Of a DNA stretch of 64,000 nt, positions 7,449 to 16,799 are shown in pieces; position 1 is the first letter of the stretch; each line of letters starts with the position of its first letter. Below the pieces are notes generated by a model. That model ran no database searches and had not been told where the DNA came from. It was given only the letters and a program-made list of their open reading frames with translations. A program made the position numbers and the translations under genes. This DNA is from Acidaminococcus sp. (GTDB taxonomy: Bacteria > Bacillota > Negativicutes > Acidaminococcales > Acidaminococcaceae): assembly GCA_022482815.1 (NCBI GenBank), contig JAKVOM010000001.1, forward strand, positions 496,001 through 560,000. Reading direction: 5' to 3'.

Positions 7449-8753
7449 ATGTCAATCTCTGTAATTGGGCTTGTCCTTAGTCTTCTGCTCCTTATCTATC
7501 TCGCGTTTAAAGGGCACAGTACTATTTGGATTGCCCCCGTCTGCTCCCTTGTCATTGCAATCTTCGGCAGTATGAATCTGGTGGATACAATTCTCAAGAC
7601 TTACATGGCAGGAGCCGCTAAATATTTTCAGACCTGGTTCCCCGTCTTCTTCCTCGGTGCTGTTTACGGCGCCGTGATGGATAAAACAGGTGCTGCTAAA
7701 TCTTTGGCTAACAAAGTTATTCAAATTATCGGTGAGAAACATGCCATTGCAGTTGTTGTAGCAATTGGTCTGTTACTGACGTACGGCGGCGTAAGCTTAT
7801 TCGTTGTTGTATTCGTTACTTATCCAATTGCTTACGAACTTTATAAGGCTGCCAATCTTTCCAGAACCTTGATTCCAGGCGCCATCGCCCTGGGTACTTA
7901 CGGCGTCACCATGACGTGCTTCCCTGGGACCCCTTCTATTCAGAACCTGATCCCGACTGAATACCTTGGAACAACTCCAACTGCAGCACCGCTGCTCGGT
8001 ATTATTGCCGGCATCATGATTTTTATTCCTGGTTATATCTATCTGCAGCACCGCGCTAAACAAACGCGTGCAGCCGGAATGGGATTTGAGGAAGATGAAG
8101 AATATGAAGCTAAAAAGGTAAAAGATGACAGAACCTATCCTTCCTGGCACTGGCTTTCCGGTTTGATTCCTATTTTCTTTGTAATCCTGCTTTTAACAGC
8201 CTTCAAAACACCTGTAGTGCTTGCTCTTCTTGCCGGTATCCTGCTGTGCTGCCTTCTGAACATCAACCAGGGTGAAACATTGCTGGACTCTTTTACTGAA
8301 GGAGCTAAATCTTCCATGCTCCCAATCCTGGCTACCTGCAGCGTCATTGGTTACGGCGCCGTAGTAAAAGCTTCTCCCGGTTTTACAGTTCTGACCGAAC
8401 TTGCCATGAATGTCCCCGGCGGCGTTCTGATTTCCGAAGTCATCGCTATTAACATCCTTTCCGGTGCTACGGGATCCTCTTCCGCAGGTCTTGCCATTTC
8501 GCTGAGTACCCTCGGTCCTACATGGCTGGCACAAGCGGCTGCACAAGGAATCAGCCCGGAAATCGTCCACAGAATTGCAACGGTTGCTTCCGGTGGTCTG
8601 GATACCCTGCCGCATAACGCTCCGACTCAGACGGTGCTGGCACTTTCTCACTGCACCTACAAGCAGAGCTACAAGGATATCTGCTACACCTCCCTTGTAT
8701 TCCCGCTGATTACCGCAACCATCCTCGCAGTTGTACTCACCATTATTTACTAA
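7449..8753 (+). CDS. GntP-family organic acid permease
   Basis: 434 residues, strongly hydrophobic throughout, with about 12 predicted membrane spans and a charged cytoplasmic loop near residues 205-230 (GFEEDEEYEAKKVKDD). The repeat-like segments FPGTPSIQNLIP and SGGLDTLPHNAP, together with GATGSSSAGLAISL, are typical of GntP-type carboxylate and sugar-acid transporters. It should import an organic acid across the inner membrane. Ribosome site AAGGAGG precedes the ATG. The operator shared with the aldehyde dehydrogenase operon suggests it brings in the substrate, or a precursor, for that pathway (inference). The transported compound is not known. Confidence 0.85.
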   Translation: MSISVIGLVLSLLLLIYLAFKGHSTIWIAPVCSLVIAIFGSMNLVDTILKTYMAGAAKYFQTWFPVFFLGAVYGAVMDKTGAAKSLANKVIQIIGEKHAIAVVVAIGLLLTYGGVSLFVVVFVTYPIAYELYKAANLSRTLIPGAIALGTYGVTMTCFPGTPSIQNLIPTEYLGTTPTAAPLLGIIAGIMIFIPGYIYLQHRAKQTRAAGMGFEEDEEYEAKKVKDDRTYPSWHWLSGLIPIFFVILLLTAFKTPVVLALLAGILLCCLLNINQGETLLDSFTEGAKSSMLPILATCSVIGYGAVVKASPGFTVLTELAMNVPGGVLISEVIAINILSGATGSSSAGLAISLSTLGPTWLAQAAAQGISPEIVHRIATVASGGLDTLPHNAPTQTVLALSHCTYKQSYKDICYTSLVFPLITATILAVVLTIIY

Positions 8754-8824
8754 TCACGGGATGTATTCCTTTTCGTTTCACAATTAACTGATTTACAGAT
8801 TTACTCATCCATCTCACCTTAAAG

Positions 8825-8884
8825 AACCAAGACAGCAGTGGTTTATGAGCTTTATGCCCGCAAATCACTGCTGTCTTGGTTTTT
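8825..8884 (+). terminator. Terminator of the GntP-type permease gene
   Basis: A 16-bp perfect stem, AACCAAGACAGCAGTG paired with CACTGCTGTCTTGGTT, is followed by a T tract. Confidence 0.9.
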
Positions 8885-9051
8885 CCATCAGTGCCGGAGA
8901 TTTCTCACCGGATTGACAAACGGATTTTTATGTTACACCTCACTGAGTCGCAGCTATCGCTTTTAATTAGCTCATATTCTGACTTCAGTAATCTGCTTCT
9001 CATTCAATACAAGATTACACAGACTATTTTGCCTGCACGGACAGCCCGCCC

Positions 9052-9100
9052 AACTAAAAAAGACTGCTGCAAAATCATAATGCAGCAGTCTTTTTTAGTT
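9052..9100. terminator. Bidirectional terminator hairpin
   Basis: AACTAAAAAAGACTGCTGC is inverted as GCAGCAGTCTTTTTTAGTT, symmetrical with A and T tracts on both sides. It ends the minus-strand permease gene that stops at 9114. The stretch 8885-9051 holds no supported gene. Confidence 0.85.
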
Positions 9101-9113
9101 GACAAGCGACCCC

Positions 9114-10271
9114 TCACATTGCCCAACGAATCATAAAGCTTCCCATTAATCCGGAAACGACCGAAACGGACACAATACCGGAGATAATAAGTTTCGGCAT
9201 GATGTAGTCCCACATGACTTTGACCTCATCCCCATTGCGGCCGCAGGCATTGGAAACTTCCTGAGCAATCAGGAAAGTGCCCGGAAATCCGAAAAAAGCG
9301 GCTGAAGCAAGGCCGATGGAAAGCCGCCAGCCGAAGTGAAGCAGCCGCCCGACAAGGACGGAAGCCACTACGCACAGGAGGGCGCCCAGGACGAGCACCA
9401 CAGAAAGCGGCGCAATCATGGAAATCAGCATATCCGGCGTGGTCTGGGTCAAGCCGGCAAAGATCATGGTAAAGATGGAAGCCATGACAAAGGTAAAGCC
9501 GTTGGCTTTCACAAGGCAATTTTCTTCGACCAGGCCTATTGCGTGGAAGATAACGCCGGCAATGAGCCCCAGGATCATCCAGTTGATGCCCGTCACCTTG
9601 CTCAGCACGGAGCAAAGATAAGAAATCAAGGCAAGCTTACAGATAATGACATTGGGCTCGCTCATTTTTTCCGGCAGCCTGATCAGCGGCTTTTTCACGG
9701 CATCAGCGGTTTGCTTGACTGCCTGGATCTTGCCGCTGCGGAAGGCGTCCATGTAGCGGTCCCCTGATTTTTTGCAGAAGAAGCTCGCCATCGGAATGCC
9801 GATAAAGCTCTGCGTCACGAGGACGAGGACGCCAAAAATCTTAAGTTCCGGACGACCCGTGATTTCGGCAAGCGGTTCCATGATGAGGTAGGAAATCGTG
9901 GCACCTGCCATAATAGGCGCACTCATCAGGGCATAATAAGTATCGATAAAGAGTTTGCCGATGAAGAAAACACCCAGGCAAATAGCGACAGTGCTTACGA
10001 AAGCAAGAACGACAGTCTTCCATTCTTTCAGAAATTGATCGAAGTTAATGGAAGAACCGATATGGATCATGGCCATGCAGATGGTAATCTTAGCAAATGG
10101 CAGCAGCCCGGAATCGACAAAAAGCGTGCGCGGCACACCATTCCAGAAGGAAATGGTGAAAATAGTGGCACTGACGAGGAACATCGAGATAAAGGCCTTC
10201 GTCTTATCTGCAATAAAGTCGCCGATGGAGTAGACGAGGAACACATAAAACATGGCTAATACTGGATTCAT
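9114..10271 (-). CDS. Polytopic membrane protein, putative carboxylate/amino-acid permease
   Basis: 385 residues with about 10-11 hydrophobic spans and one long hydrophilic loop (about 165-210, RYMDAFRSGKIQAVKQTADAVKKP). The layout, two bundles of spans around a central loop with G-rich segments such as IMAGATISYLIMEP and AAFFGFPGTFLIAQE, recalls sodium-coupled GltS-like carriers. I cannot assign it firmly to that family. It lies 18 bp after an HMG-CoA-lyase-like gene in the same operon, so it may transport that enzyme's substrate (inference). Ribosome site AGGAGG is 11 bp before the ATG. Confidence 0.7.
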   Translation of the reverse strand: MNPVLAMFYVFLVYSIGDFIADKTKAFISMFLVSATIFTISFWNGVPRTLFVDSGLLPFAKITICMAMIHIGSSINFDQFLKEWKTVVLAFVSTVAICLGVFFIGKLFIDTYYALMSAPIMAGATISYLIMEPLAEITGRPELKIFGVLVLVTQSFIGIPMASFFCKKSGDRYMDAFRSGKIQAVKQTADAVKKPLIRLPEKMSEPNVIICKLALISYLCSVLSKVTGINWMILGLIAGVIFHAIGLVEENCLVKANGFTFVMASIFTMIFAGLTQTTPDMLISMIAPLSVVLVLGALLCVVASVLVGRLLHFGWRLSIGLASAAFFGFPGTFLIAQEVSNACGRNGDEVKVMWDYIMPKLIISGIVSVSVVSGLMGSFMIRWAM

Positions 10272-10289
10272 GATACGTGCTTCCTCCTG

Positions 10290-11207
10290 TTACTGACGGC
10301 AGAGCAGACAATCTTGTTTGTCATACAAATGGCTCGTATGGACAGCCCCGGTTTCACTGCACATCGTATTGGCAGCGGCAATCAGTTTTTTCACGTCGTA
10401 ACCGGTATCGTATCCTGCCGCTTCCAACATATTCACGATATCTTCCGTAGGCAGATTATAGTTGCCGGGAATAAAAGCAAACGGGCCGGTACCGACACCG
10501 CCCAGGGAGCCTTCCACAGAGGTAATACCGGATTCCACCGCTGCAAACACGTTAGCAAGTCCCATACCGTAAGCATTGTGGACGTGGATGGACAAGCGTG
10601 ACAGATCTACACTGCCCTTCAGCCCTTCAATGATTTCCCGGACATGAGCCGGTGAGGAAAGACCTGCCGTATCGGCCAGGCTGATTGTGGAAACGCCGGC
10701 AGTCAGTGCCGCGTCGCAGATGTATTTCAGCCGGTCCAGCGTCACTTCATCGCCAAAAGGAGAACCGAAAGAACAAAGCAGACCGATTTTCAGTTTCGCT
10801 CCCCCGGCGCGGCTCAGGATTTCCCGCATATTAGAAAGGGACTGTTCCAGCGTCGTATGAATCAGTTTTTCATTCGTGGCGTCACTGGCTGAAAAGGCAT
10901 ATTGAAGGGAAGTGGCACCTGCCTCAAGTGCCCTTTTGAGCCCCTCTACATCAAAAGCAAGCCCCATGCACTCCACATCCAGATGATGGGCCGCTACATA
11001 CGCCCGGGTTTGTTTCATCACTTCGGCTGCATCTTTCATCTGGGGAACCTTTTCCGGATCGGCAAAATTCACAAGATCCAGGATGCGGGCCCCGCTGTCG
11101 ATCATCATTTTAATATACTGCAGCTTCTTTTCCGTCGGAATCACAAAAGGCTGATGTTCCCAACCGTCGCGAGGACAAGCTTCGACTACACAAATCTTCT
11201 TACGCAT
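10290..11207 (-). CDS. HMG-CoA lyase-like DRE-TIM metallolyase
   Basis: 305 residues from MRKKICVVEACPRDGWEHQ. I prefer the ATG at 11207 over the in-frame start at 11261 because GGAGGG lies 10 bp before it. The fold is the HMGL-like TIM barrel: the first metal site is in EACPRDGWEHQ and the HVHNAYG motif supplies metal-binding His residues. Two features differ from true HMG-CoA lyases. RDGLQ is replaced by RDGWE, and the glycine loop carrying the catalytic Cys (usually GGCPYA) reads LGGVGTGPFAF without Cys. It is therefore probably a related retro-aldol or Claisen enzyme with another substrate. It is the first gene of an operon with the permease downstream. Confidence 0.8.
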   Translation of the reverse strand: MRKKICVVEACPRDGWEHQPFVIPTEKKLQYIKMMIDSGARILDLVNFADPEKVPQMKDAAEVMKQTRAYVAAHHLDVECMGLAFDVEGLKRALEAGATSLQYAFSASDATNEKLIHTTLEQSLSNMREILSRAGGAKLKIGLLCSFGSPFGDEVTLDRLKYICDAALTAGVSTISLADTAGLSSPAHVREIIEGLKGSVDLSRLSIHVHNAYGMGLANVFAAVESGITSVEGSLGGVGTGPFAFIPGNYNLPTEDIVNMLEAAGYDTGYDVKKLIAAANTMCSETGAVHTSHLYDKQDCLLCRQ

Positions 11208-11664
11208 TGTTATACAACCCTCCATACCTTTTATAACTTTCCCCTCAAGAGTCCATGTCACTCGTACAAATAGTGATAAAGTCCATTAAAAATTAAGGAA
11301 AATTTCCCAGGCTCAGCCTGTTTTTTATCCATATTGTAATGATGTCCCCATTCTGCCGTCCAATAGTTATTTTAAATAACTTTATAAGGGTGGTTTATAA
11401 TTTGTAAAAAAAAGGCTGTGAATAATGCACACGCATTATTTCACAGCCCCTTTCACGCAGGTCGCCGGTCGCTGGGCGCGGGGCGCCCGTAGAAGAAACA
11501 TGACCTTTTATTAAGCCAAACCGTCAGGTTTGGCATTCCTTTGGAACCTCTTTCCACGTAGTCGGAAGGAGGAGACCACGAAGTGGCGGAAGATAGTACC
11601 AATCCATGTCTAAATACCATAAGCTAATAGCCGGAAGTGCTTTATCTCTCAGGCTGTCGGCAGC
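11208..11664. repeat. Intergenic repeat island 1
   Basis: There is no gene here. The modules in order are: a short inverted repeat TCACT...AGTGA at 11258-11276 in the leader of the lyase gene; the GGCTGTGAA-family hairpin at 11407-11454; a GGTCGC-type stretch at 11459-11490; and an inverted-orientation copy of the CCACTTCGTGG block at about 11501-11632. That last block holds CCAAACCGTCAGGTTTGG, CTTTCCACGTAGTCGGAAGG and CCACGAAGTGG. The same modules recur in the same neighbourhoods elsewhere in the window. Confidence 0.75.
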
Positions 11665-13059
11665 TCACATCTTCAAAATACGGATCAGCATGAACCAGGC
11701 CAGGCTGTAATACGTCACGACGCCAACAAGGTCCGTCACAGTCGTAATCAAAGGACCCGACGCTACGGCCGGATCGACATGGATGCGTTTAAAAAACATG
11801 GGTACGACGGTTCCGACAAGGCTCGAAATCAGCATGGAAAGCATGAGACTGAGTCCGATGCACAAGGAAATGCTGAAAGCGGTAAAGGCGGGATAATGCT
11901 TTGCCGCCGTAATGTAGATGCCAATTGCGCCCACGGCAATCACACCGAGAATCAGCCCGTTGCAGAAACCGGCTGAGGCTTCCTTGCGGATGAGTTTCCA
12001 TTTTTCGCTGCCGGACAGATTCTCGTCCATGAGAACCCTGATTGTCACCGCCAGGGACTGCGTACCGACGTTGCCTGACATATCGAGAATCATGGACTGA
12101 AACGCCATAATCAGTGTCAGCTTGGCGACCACCTGCTCATACATGCCGACAACTGTGGAGACAAGAACCCCCAAAAAAAGCAGCAAAATGAGCCATGGCA
12201 GTCTTTTTTTGATGGACTGGGACAACGGCTCGTCCAAGTCTTCTTCGGCGCTCAAACCGCCTAATTTTGCGTAATCGTCGCCTAATTCGTCGCCGATGAC
12301 CTCAGCAATGTCACTGGCCGTCACGACGCCCAGGATCTTCTTGTCCTGAGACAACACCGGAATAGATGCTTCTTCGTAGTCCTCGATAATCTGCACGCAG
12401 TCTGAAATCTTTTCGTTGGCGTACACAAAAGGGAAGCCCTTGACAATGATTGTATCAAGCGGCGTATCCCTGCGGGCCACAATGAGATCCTTCAGCGAAA
12501 AGGCACCGGCGTACATGTCGTTCTGGTCCACGACGTAAATGACTGTAATATTATCATTGTCCGCAGCTTCCTTGACGACTTCTTTCATCGCTTCGGGCAC
12601 GGTCATACATTTTTCAACCGTCACAAAGTTCGTCGTCATCCGGGAAGCGATAGTATCTTCGTCAAAGGAAGCCAGGGCTGTCAGTGATTTCCGGATTTCC
12701 GGATTCATCTTGGCCAGCCAGGATGTCTTCTTTTCGCTGTCTGTATTCTTCAGGAAGTCGACAGCTTCATCAGACTCCATGGATGATAAAATGGCAGCAG
12801 CCCGCTCATCAGGCATTTCTCCCAAATACTTTTCTGCATCATCTGTATCTTCGACGTATTCCAGGATTTCGGCCATCCGGTCTACCGGCAAAATCTGGGA
12901 GAGGTGCAGCCGCTCTGCCGGAGTCAATAGCCCGAACACATCGGCAATATCGTTTTCATGGTAATCGGTCAAGGCATTTCGTATCCAGCCTGCATCCTTT
13001 CCTGAACGAATGAGCTGCAAAATCTTTTGGACACGTGCTTCCTGAATTTTCTTTTCCAT
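11665..13059 (-). CDS. mgtE: MgtE-type magnesium transporter/channel
   Basis: 464 residues with the full MgtE architecture. The N-terminal MgtE domain (about 1-130, helical repeats such as MPDERAAAILSSM) is followed by two CBS domains (about 135-255), a connecting helix, and a five-helix membrane domain (about 280-464) containing GNVGTQSLAVTIR and the C-terminal TTVTDLVGVVTYY. It forms a dimeric inner-membrane Mg2+ channel gated by cytoplasmic Mg2+ through the N and CBS domains. It is monocistronic and divergent from the LysR gene. I looked for an M-box riboswitch in the roughly 390-bp upstream region and did not recognise one. Ribosome site GGAGGGG. Confidence 0.93.
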   Translation of the reverse strand: MEKKIQEARVQKILQLIRSGKDAGWIRNALTDYHENDIADVFGLLTPAERLHLSQILPVDRMAEILEYVEDTDDAEKYLGEMPDERAAAILSSMESDEAVDFLKNTDSEKKTSWLAKMNPEIRKSLTALASFDEDTIASRMTTNFVTVEKCMTVPEAMKEVVKEAADNDNITVIYVVDQNDMYAGAFSLKDLIVARRDTPLDTIIVKGFPFVYANEKISDCVQIIEDYEEASIPVLSQDKKILGVVTASDIAEVIGDELGDDYAKLGGLSAEEDLDEPLSQSIKKRLPWLILLLFLGVLVSTVVGMYEQVVAKLTLIMAFQSMILDMSGNVGTQSLAVTIRVLMDENLSGSEKWKLIRKEASAGFCNGLILGVIAVGAIGIYITAAKHYPAFTAFSISLCIGLSLMLSMLISSLVGTVVPMFFKRIHVDPAVASGPLITTVTDLVGVVTYYSLAWFMLIRILKM

Positions 13060-13095
13060 GATTGTCCCCTCCTTTTCTTTATAGATTCCGTGACC

Positions 13096-13124
13096 ATTAT
13101 ATCCCGTAAATTGAAATAATACAA
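13096..13124 (-). promoter_or_regulatory. Promoter of mgtE
   Basis: On the minus strand TTGTAT (13119-13124) and a perfect TATAAT (13096-13101) are spaced by 17 bp. The leader is only about 30 nt, too short for a riboswitch if this is the sole promoter. The remaining divergent region is AT-rich and has one hairpin, CCCAATGCC...GGCATTGGG, at about 13287-13316. Confidence 0.65.
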
Positions 13125-13345
13125 ATTAATTCGTTATAAAATCAAAAAAATAGAGTGCTAATTTCTCCTAATCGTAAAATTTAGGTAAAAATCGCCGATA
13201 AATTGTGAAAATTAACTTTTTTGGCAATAAACACTAAGAAAAAATATTGAATAACAAGAATGGATTTGAGCTTAGTTTCCTCTCCTCCCAATGCCATCCT
13301 CAGATTCGGCATTGGGCCATTATCGCTTAACTTATATAAAAGGGG

Positions 13346-13374
13346 TTGCACTGCGTCCAATAAGGGGTTATCAT
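13346..13374 (+). promoter_or_regulatory. Promoter of the LysR-family regulator gene
   Basis: TTGCAC (13346-13351) and TATCAT (13369-13374) are spaced by 17 bp, upstream of the ATAAGGAG ribosome site of the LysR gene. Confidence 0.6.
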
Positions 13375-13456
13375 GATTTTATAATTATGACTTATAATTT
13401 TTATTTTCAAAATAAAAATTATAAAAGTTATTTATTTTATATAAGGAGTCGCTCCC

Positions 13457-14359
13457 ATGAATTTACCTCAGCTTCACTATTTCAAATGCCTGGCCGAGAC
13501 CCTTCATTACACGCGGACGGCAGAAAAGCTGCATATCTCCCAGCCCGGACTGAGTTACGCCATCCATGAGCTGGAAAAAGAACTCGGAGTCCCCCTTTTT
13601 GAACGCAGGGACCGTCACCTCGCGCTGACGAAATATGGAGAAGTCTTTTACCGCCACATTGATAAGGCACTAAAGGAAATTCAGCTGGCCACAGAAGATG
13701 TTCGTACACTGCAGTCTTACGCCGCCTCCACGATTTCCCTCGGCTACATGTACAGTCTTTCGACTTCCCTCATTCCCAAGGTCACGCAGCGGCTTTCGGA
13801 GAAGGCAGCCAATCGTCCGCTGCATTTTTCCTTCGTGCAGCAGCTGCATAACGAACTCATTGATTCTCTTAAAAGCGATGCCATTGACTTTGCCTTTGTG
13901 GGCGAATCGGACGATCCGGCCATTGAGACAGTACCCATCGAAAAACAAGACTTTTACCTCGTCGTAGCCAAAGGCCACCAACTTGCGAAATACGACAGTC
14001 TCAGCTTCCAGGAGTTCAAGGACTATCCTCTTGTCACGCTGCATCAGACCAGTTCCCTCCGCAGAATCATCGATAAGCAGTACAAAGCACTGGGAGCTGT
14101 TCCTATCGTTCTTGCCGAGACAAAGGACCCGACGACGACGCTCCAGTATATCACGCAGAATTATGGCATCACCATTATTCCTGATCTGCCCAATATGGAT
14201 CAGTTCCCGGTAAAACGTATCCAGATTACAACGCCCGGATTCTGCCGGACGATTTATCTGGCCTGGAAAAAGCAGAATCTCTTCACGGAACCGGTCCGCC
14301 GCATTCTGGATTTCATGGTAAAGGAGTTTGGGAAGAAAACTCTTGATAGCAATAACTAA
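13457..14359 (+). CDS. LysR-family transcriptional regulator
   Basis: 300 residues. The N-terminal winged helix-turn-helix spans about 1-60 (LHYTRTAEKLHISQPGLSYAIHELEKELGVPLFERRDR), with a linker helix and then a substrate-binding domain (about 88-295) of the periplasmic-binding-protein fold. Such proteins bind DNA as tetramers and respond to a small-molecule co-inducer. It stands alone and diverges from mgtE. LysR proteins often control the adjacent divergent gene, but nothing in the sequence ties it to Mg2+. The TAGAACGTTCTA sites at 6.9-7.4 kb do not look like a typical T-N11-A LysR box, so I do not link it to them. Confidence 0.92.
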   Translation: MNLPQLHYFKCLAETLHYTRTAEKLHISQPGLSYAIHELEKELGVPLFERRDRHLALTKYGEVFYRHIDKALKEIQLATEDVRTLQSYAASTISLGYMYSLSTSLIPKVTQRLSEKAANRPLHFSFVQQLHNELIDSLKSDAIDFAFVGESDDPAIETVPIEKQDFYLVVAKGHQLAKYDSLSFQEFKDYPLVTLHQTSSLRRIIDKQYKALGAVPIVLAETKDPTTTLQYITQNYGITIIPDLPNMDQFPVKRIQITTPGFCRTIYLAWKKQNLFTEPVRRILDFMVKEFGKKTLDSNN

Positions 14360-14494
14360 GCCTGAATATATCTGACGGCTAAGGCGCTTTGCTTGGCTGA
14401 GGCGCGCTATCGCTTGGCTAAAAATCGCCAGAGCACCCCAAAAAACTAATCAACCTTATCTTCAGCGACATAGTACGGTTCTTCGCATAGAAGC

Positions 14495-14544
14495 AAAAAC
14501 AGCTGCAGAACCACCATAACTTGGTGTGTTCTGCAGCTGTTTTT
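14495..14544 (+). terminator. Terminator downstream of the LysR gene
   Basis: AAAAACAGCTGCAGAAC... pairs with ...GTTCTGCAGCTGTTTTT, a long perfect stem with a T tract. Confidence 0.85.
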
Positions 14545-14588
14545 CATTATTTTAGAACAAAATTTACCTCAGTAATTTTGCTTCCACC

Positions 14589-14740
14589 GTGTGACCCGCG
14601 ACCAGCGACCAGCAGCTTTTAGCAAACCGCCACAAGATAGTTTGCTAAATCAATAGCTATCATCCACCACTTCGTGGTCCGCCCTTCTTTCGACTTCGTG
14701 AAAGAAGGTGACAGAAGATAGCAAATCTCCTACGTTGATT
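14589..14740. repeat. Intergenic repeat island 2
   Basis: GACC-type tandem modules (14589-14618, ACCCGCGACCAGCGACC) are followed by a plus-orientation CCACTTCGTGG block (about 14650-14720) with the hairpin CTTCTTTCGACTTCGTGAAAGAAG. Flanking short repeats of TTTGCTA (about 14640-14750) bracket it. No gene is present. Confidence 0.65.
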
Positions 14741-14744
14741 TGCT

Positions 14745-14780
14745 ATAAAGAAAAAGCCCTGCAACGCATTCGTTACAGGG
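14745..14780 (-). terminator. Terminator of the ribosomal/rpoA cluster
   Basis: On the minus strand CCCTGTAAC...GTTGCAGGG is followed by CTTTTTCTTT, 17 bp after the rplQ stop codon. Confidence 0.85.
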
Positions 14781-14796
14781 TTGATTCTTTCTGAAA

Positions 14797-15135
14797 TCAG
14801 ATGAGTTCCAGGATTGCCATGTCGGCAGCATCGCCGCGGCGCGGGCTCGTCTTGTAGATACGAGTATAACCGCCGTTGCGGTCCTTATACTTCGGAGCAA
14901 TTTCTTCGAAGAGCTTCTTGGTTGCTTCTTCATCTACGAGGAAGGCCAGAACCTGACGACGGGAAGCCAGGGTGTCCGTCTTTGCCGTCGTGATCAGTTT
15001 TTCAGCCAGACCACTGATTTCCTTAGCTTTGGTTTCAGTGGTTTCAATTCTCTCGTTTTTGAAGAAGGCGGTCAGGACGCTGCGGAACAACGCTTTCCGG
15101 TTGCTGGAATTGCGGCCCAATTTTCTGTATGCCAT
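14797..15135 (-). CDS. rplQ: 50S ribosomal protein L17
   Basis: 112 residues, the usual bacterial length, starting [19 protein letters not shown] and ending with the family's [21 protein letters not shown] segment. It binds 23S rRNA near the exit tunnel on the large subunit. It is the last gene of the alpha-type cluster, 20 bp after rpoA and followed by a strong terminator, so the usual rplM-rpsI pair does not follow here. Confidence 0.97.
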   Translation of the reverse strand: MAYRKLGRNSSNRKALFRSVLTAFFKNERIETTETKAKEISGLAEKLITTAKTDTLASRRQVLAFLVDEEATKKLFEEIAPKYKDRNGGYTRIYKTSPRRGDAADMAILELI

Positions 15136-15155
15136 GTTTCGTCTTCCTCCTATTA

Positions 15156-16124
15156 TTATTCTTCGGAATTGCGCAGATGCAGGCCCAATTCCTCGATCTT
15201 ACTCTTGACCTCTTCCAAGGATTTGCTGCCCAGGTTGCGGACGCAAATGAGCTCGTCTTCGGTCTTGCTGATAATGTCTTCCACGGTGTTGATGCCGGCA
15301 CGTCTCAGGCAGTTGTTGGAACGAACCGTCAAATCCAGATCATCAATGGACATCTGGAGCACAGAAGACTTCGTACCTTCCTCATCTTCCTTGGTGCCGT
15401 CTTCGCTTCCCTGAATCAGAGGAACGTTGGTCGTCTTGAAGAGAGCCAGATACTTAATCAGAATCTCTGCTGCAGAAGTCACAGCTTCGTCAGGTCCCAG
15501 GCTGCCGTCCGTCCAGACTTCGAGGGTCAGACGGTCGTAGTTGGTGACATTGCCTACGCGCGTATCGGTTACACCGAACTTTACACGCGTAATCGGAGAA
15601 TAGATAGAATCAACAGGGATGAAGCCGATGGGCTGATCCTTGCTCTTGTTCTTATCGGCCTGAACATATCCGCGTCCGAGATCAACGTAGATTTCCATGT
15701 TCAGGGTGGCGTTCTTGTCCATCGTTGCGATATGCAGTTCCGGGTTCAGGACTTCCGTGTCCTGATCGGTAATGATATCAGCGCCGGTGACTTCGCCTTC
15801 TCCGGACTTCTTGATATAGAACGTCTTCGGCTCAAAGGTAGTCTGGTCATCCAGATTTACCTTAAAGCACAGAGACTTGATGTTTAAAACAATATCAGCA
15901 ACGTCTTCCTGTACGCCTTCAATGGTGGAAAACTCATGGAGCACACCATCAATCTTGATTCCCGTTACGGCCATGCCGGTCAGGGAAGAAAGCAGTACAC
16001 GACGCAGACTGTTTCCTAAAGTAATACCGTACCCACGTTCCAAAGGTTCCCAGACGAACTTACCGTAACGCCCGTCGGGGGAAATTTCGTCGACAACAAG
16101 GCTTGGTTTTTCAATTTCCTTCAT
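15156..16124 (-). CDS. rpoA: RNA polymerase alpha subunit
   Basis: 322 residues. The N-terminal assembly domain (about 1-230) includes [19 protein letters not shown]. An acidic linker ([13 protein letters not shown], about 235-250) follows. The C-terminal domain contains [20 protein letters not shown] and ends in [19 protein letters not shown], which binds UP elements and activators. The alpha dimer nucleates assembly of RNA polymerase. It lies 63 bp after rpsD, the largest internal gap of this part of the cluster, which may hold a regulatory leader or internal promoter. Confidence 0.98.
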   Translation of the reverse strand: MKEIEKPSLVVDEISPDGRYGKFVWEPLERGYGITLGNSLRRVLLSSLTGMAVTGIKIDGVLHEFSTIEGVQEDVADIVLNIKSLCFKVNLDDQTTFEPKTFYIKKSGEGEVTGADIITDQDTEVLNPELHIATMDKNATLNMEIYVDLGRGYVQADKNKSKDQPIGFIPVDSIYSPITRVKFGVTDTRVGNVTNYDRLTLEVWTDGSLGPDEAVTSAAEILIKYLALFKTTNVPLIQGSEDGTKEDEEGTKSSVLQMSIDDLDLTVRSNNCLRRAGINTVEDIISKTEDELICVRNLGSKSLEEVKSKIEELGLHLRNSEE

Positions 16125-16187
16125 GCGGAAGCCTCCTTTTGCGCATTACCACAATACGCGGTCTCTATAGTGGAGAACAGTATCAAA

Positions 16188-16781
16188 TTACTTGGAGTAC
16201 AGTTCGATGATGAGCTGTTCTTCGATAGGAACATCAATTTCATCACGAACAGGCAGACGGTCAACCTTTCCGCTGAGGTTTTGTCCGTCTACAGAAATCC
16301 AGGCAGGAACAGCATTCTTGCCGAGGGTTTCAGCCATACCCTTGAAGTAAGCAGAACTGCGGCTGCTTTCCATTACGGAAACAACATCGCCTGCTTTTAC
16401 GAGAGCAGAGGGGATATCCAGACGCTTGCCGTTTACGGCAATATGACCGTGGGTTACGAGCTGACGAGCCTGACGGCGCGTATGAGCAAGGCCCATGCGG
16501 TATACGACGTTATCCAGTCTGCGTTCCAACAGGATTAACAGGTTGGTACCGGCAATACCTTCCATCTTCTTAGCTTTTTCATAGTAGCCGCGGAACTGTC
16601 TTTCCAGAATGCCATAAATGAACTTAGCTTTCTGCTTTTCAGCCAGCTGCATACCATATTCACTCTTCTTCTTGAACTGACGCTTCGGCTGACGATGGGA
16701 TTCTTTCATAACGCCCACAAAAGCCGGAGACATGCCCAAGGATCTGCATCTCTTCAGAACCGGAGTCTTATCAATAGCCAT
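16188..16781 (-). CDS. rpsD: 30S ribosomal protein S4
   Basis: 197 residues with the S4 N-terminal domain and an S4 RNA-binding domain (about 88-150, [34 protein letters not shown]). The N-terminus carries only one Cys (LKRCRSLG), so this is the zinc-free form. It is a primary 16S rRNA binder needed for decoding fidelity and, in many bacteria, an autogenous regulator of its operon. It lies 18 bp after rpsK. Confidence 0.97.
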   Translation of the reverse strand: MAIDKTPVLKRCRSLGMSPAFVGVMKESHRQPKRQFKKKSEYGMQLAEKQKAKFIYGILERQFRGYYEKAKKMEGIAGTNLLILLERRLDNVVYRMGLAHTRRQARQLVTHGHIAVNGKRLDIPSALVKAGDVVSVMESSRSSAYFKGMAETLGKNAVPAWISVDGQNLSGKVDRLPVRDEIDVPIEEQLIIELYSK

Positions 16782-16799
16782 CTAACACTTCACCTCCAA

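Noticed and set aside
13140-13165. GAGTGCTAA near mgtE, resembling half of a CIRCE heat-shock element
   Set aside because: The matching TTAGCACTC half at the required 9-bp spacing is absent, and mgtE is not a heat-shock gene.
13060-13456. Possible M-box magnesium riboswitch upstream of mgtE
   Set aside because: None of the conserved M-box segments was recognised, and the likely promoter leaves only a leader of about 30 nt.
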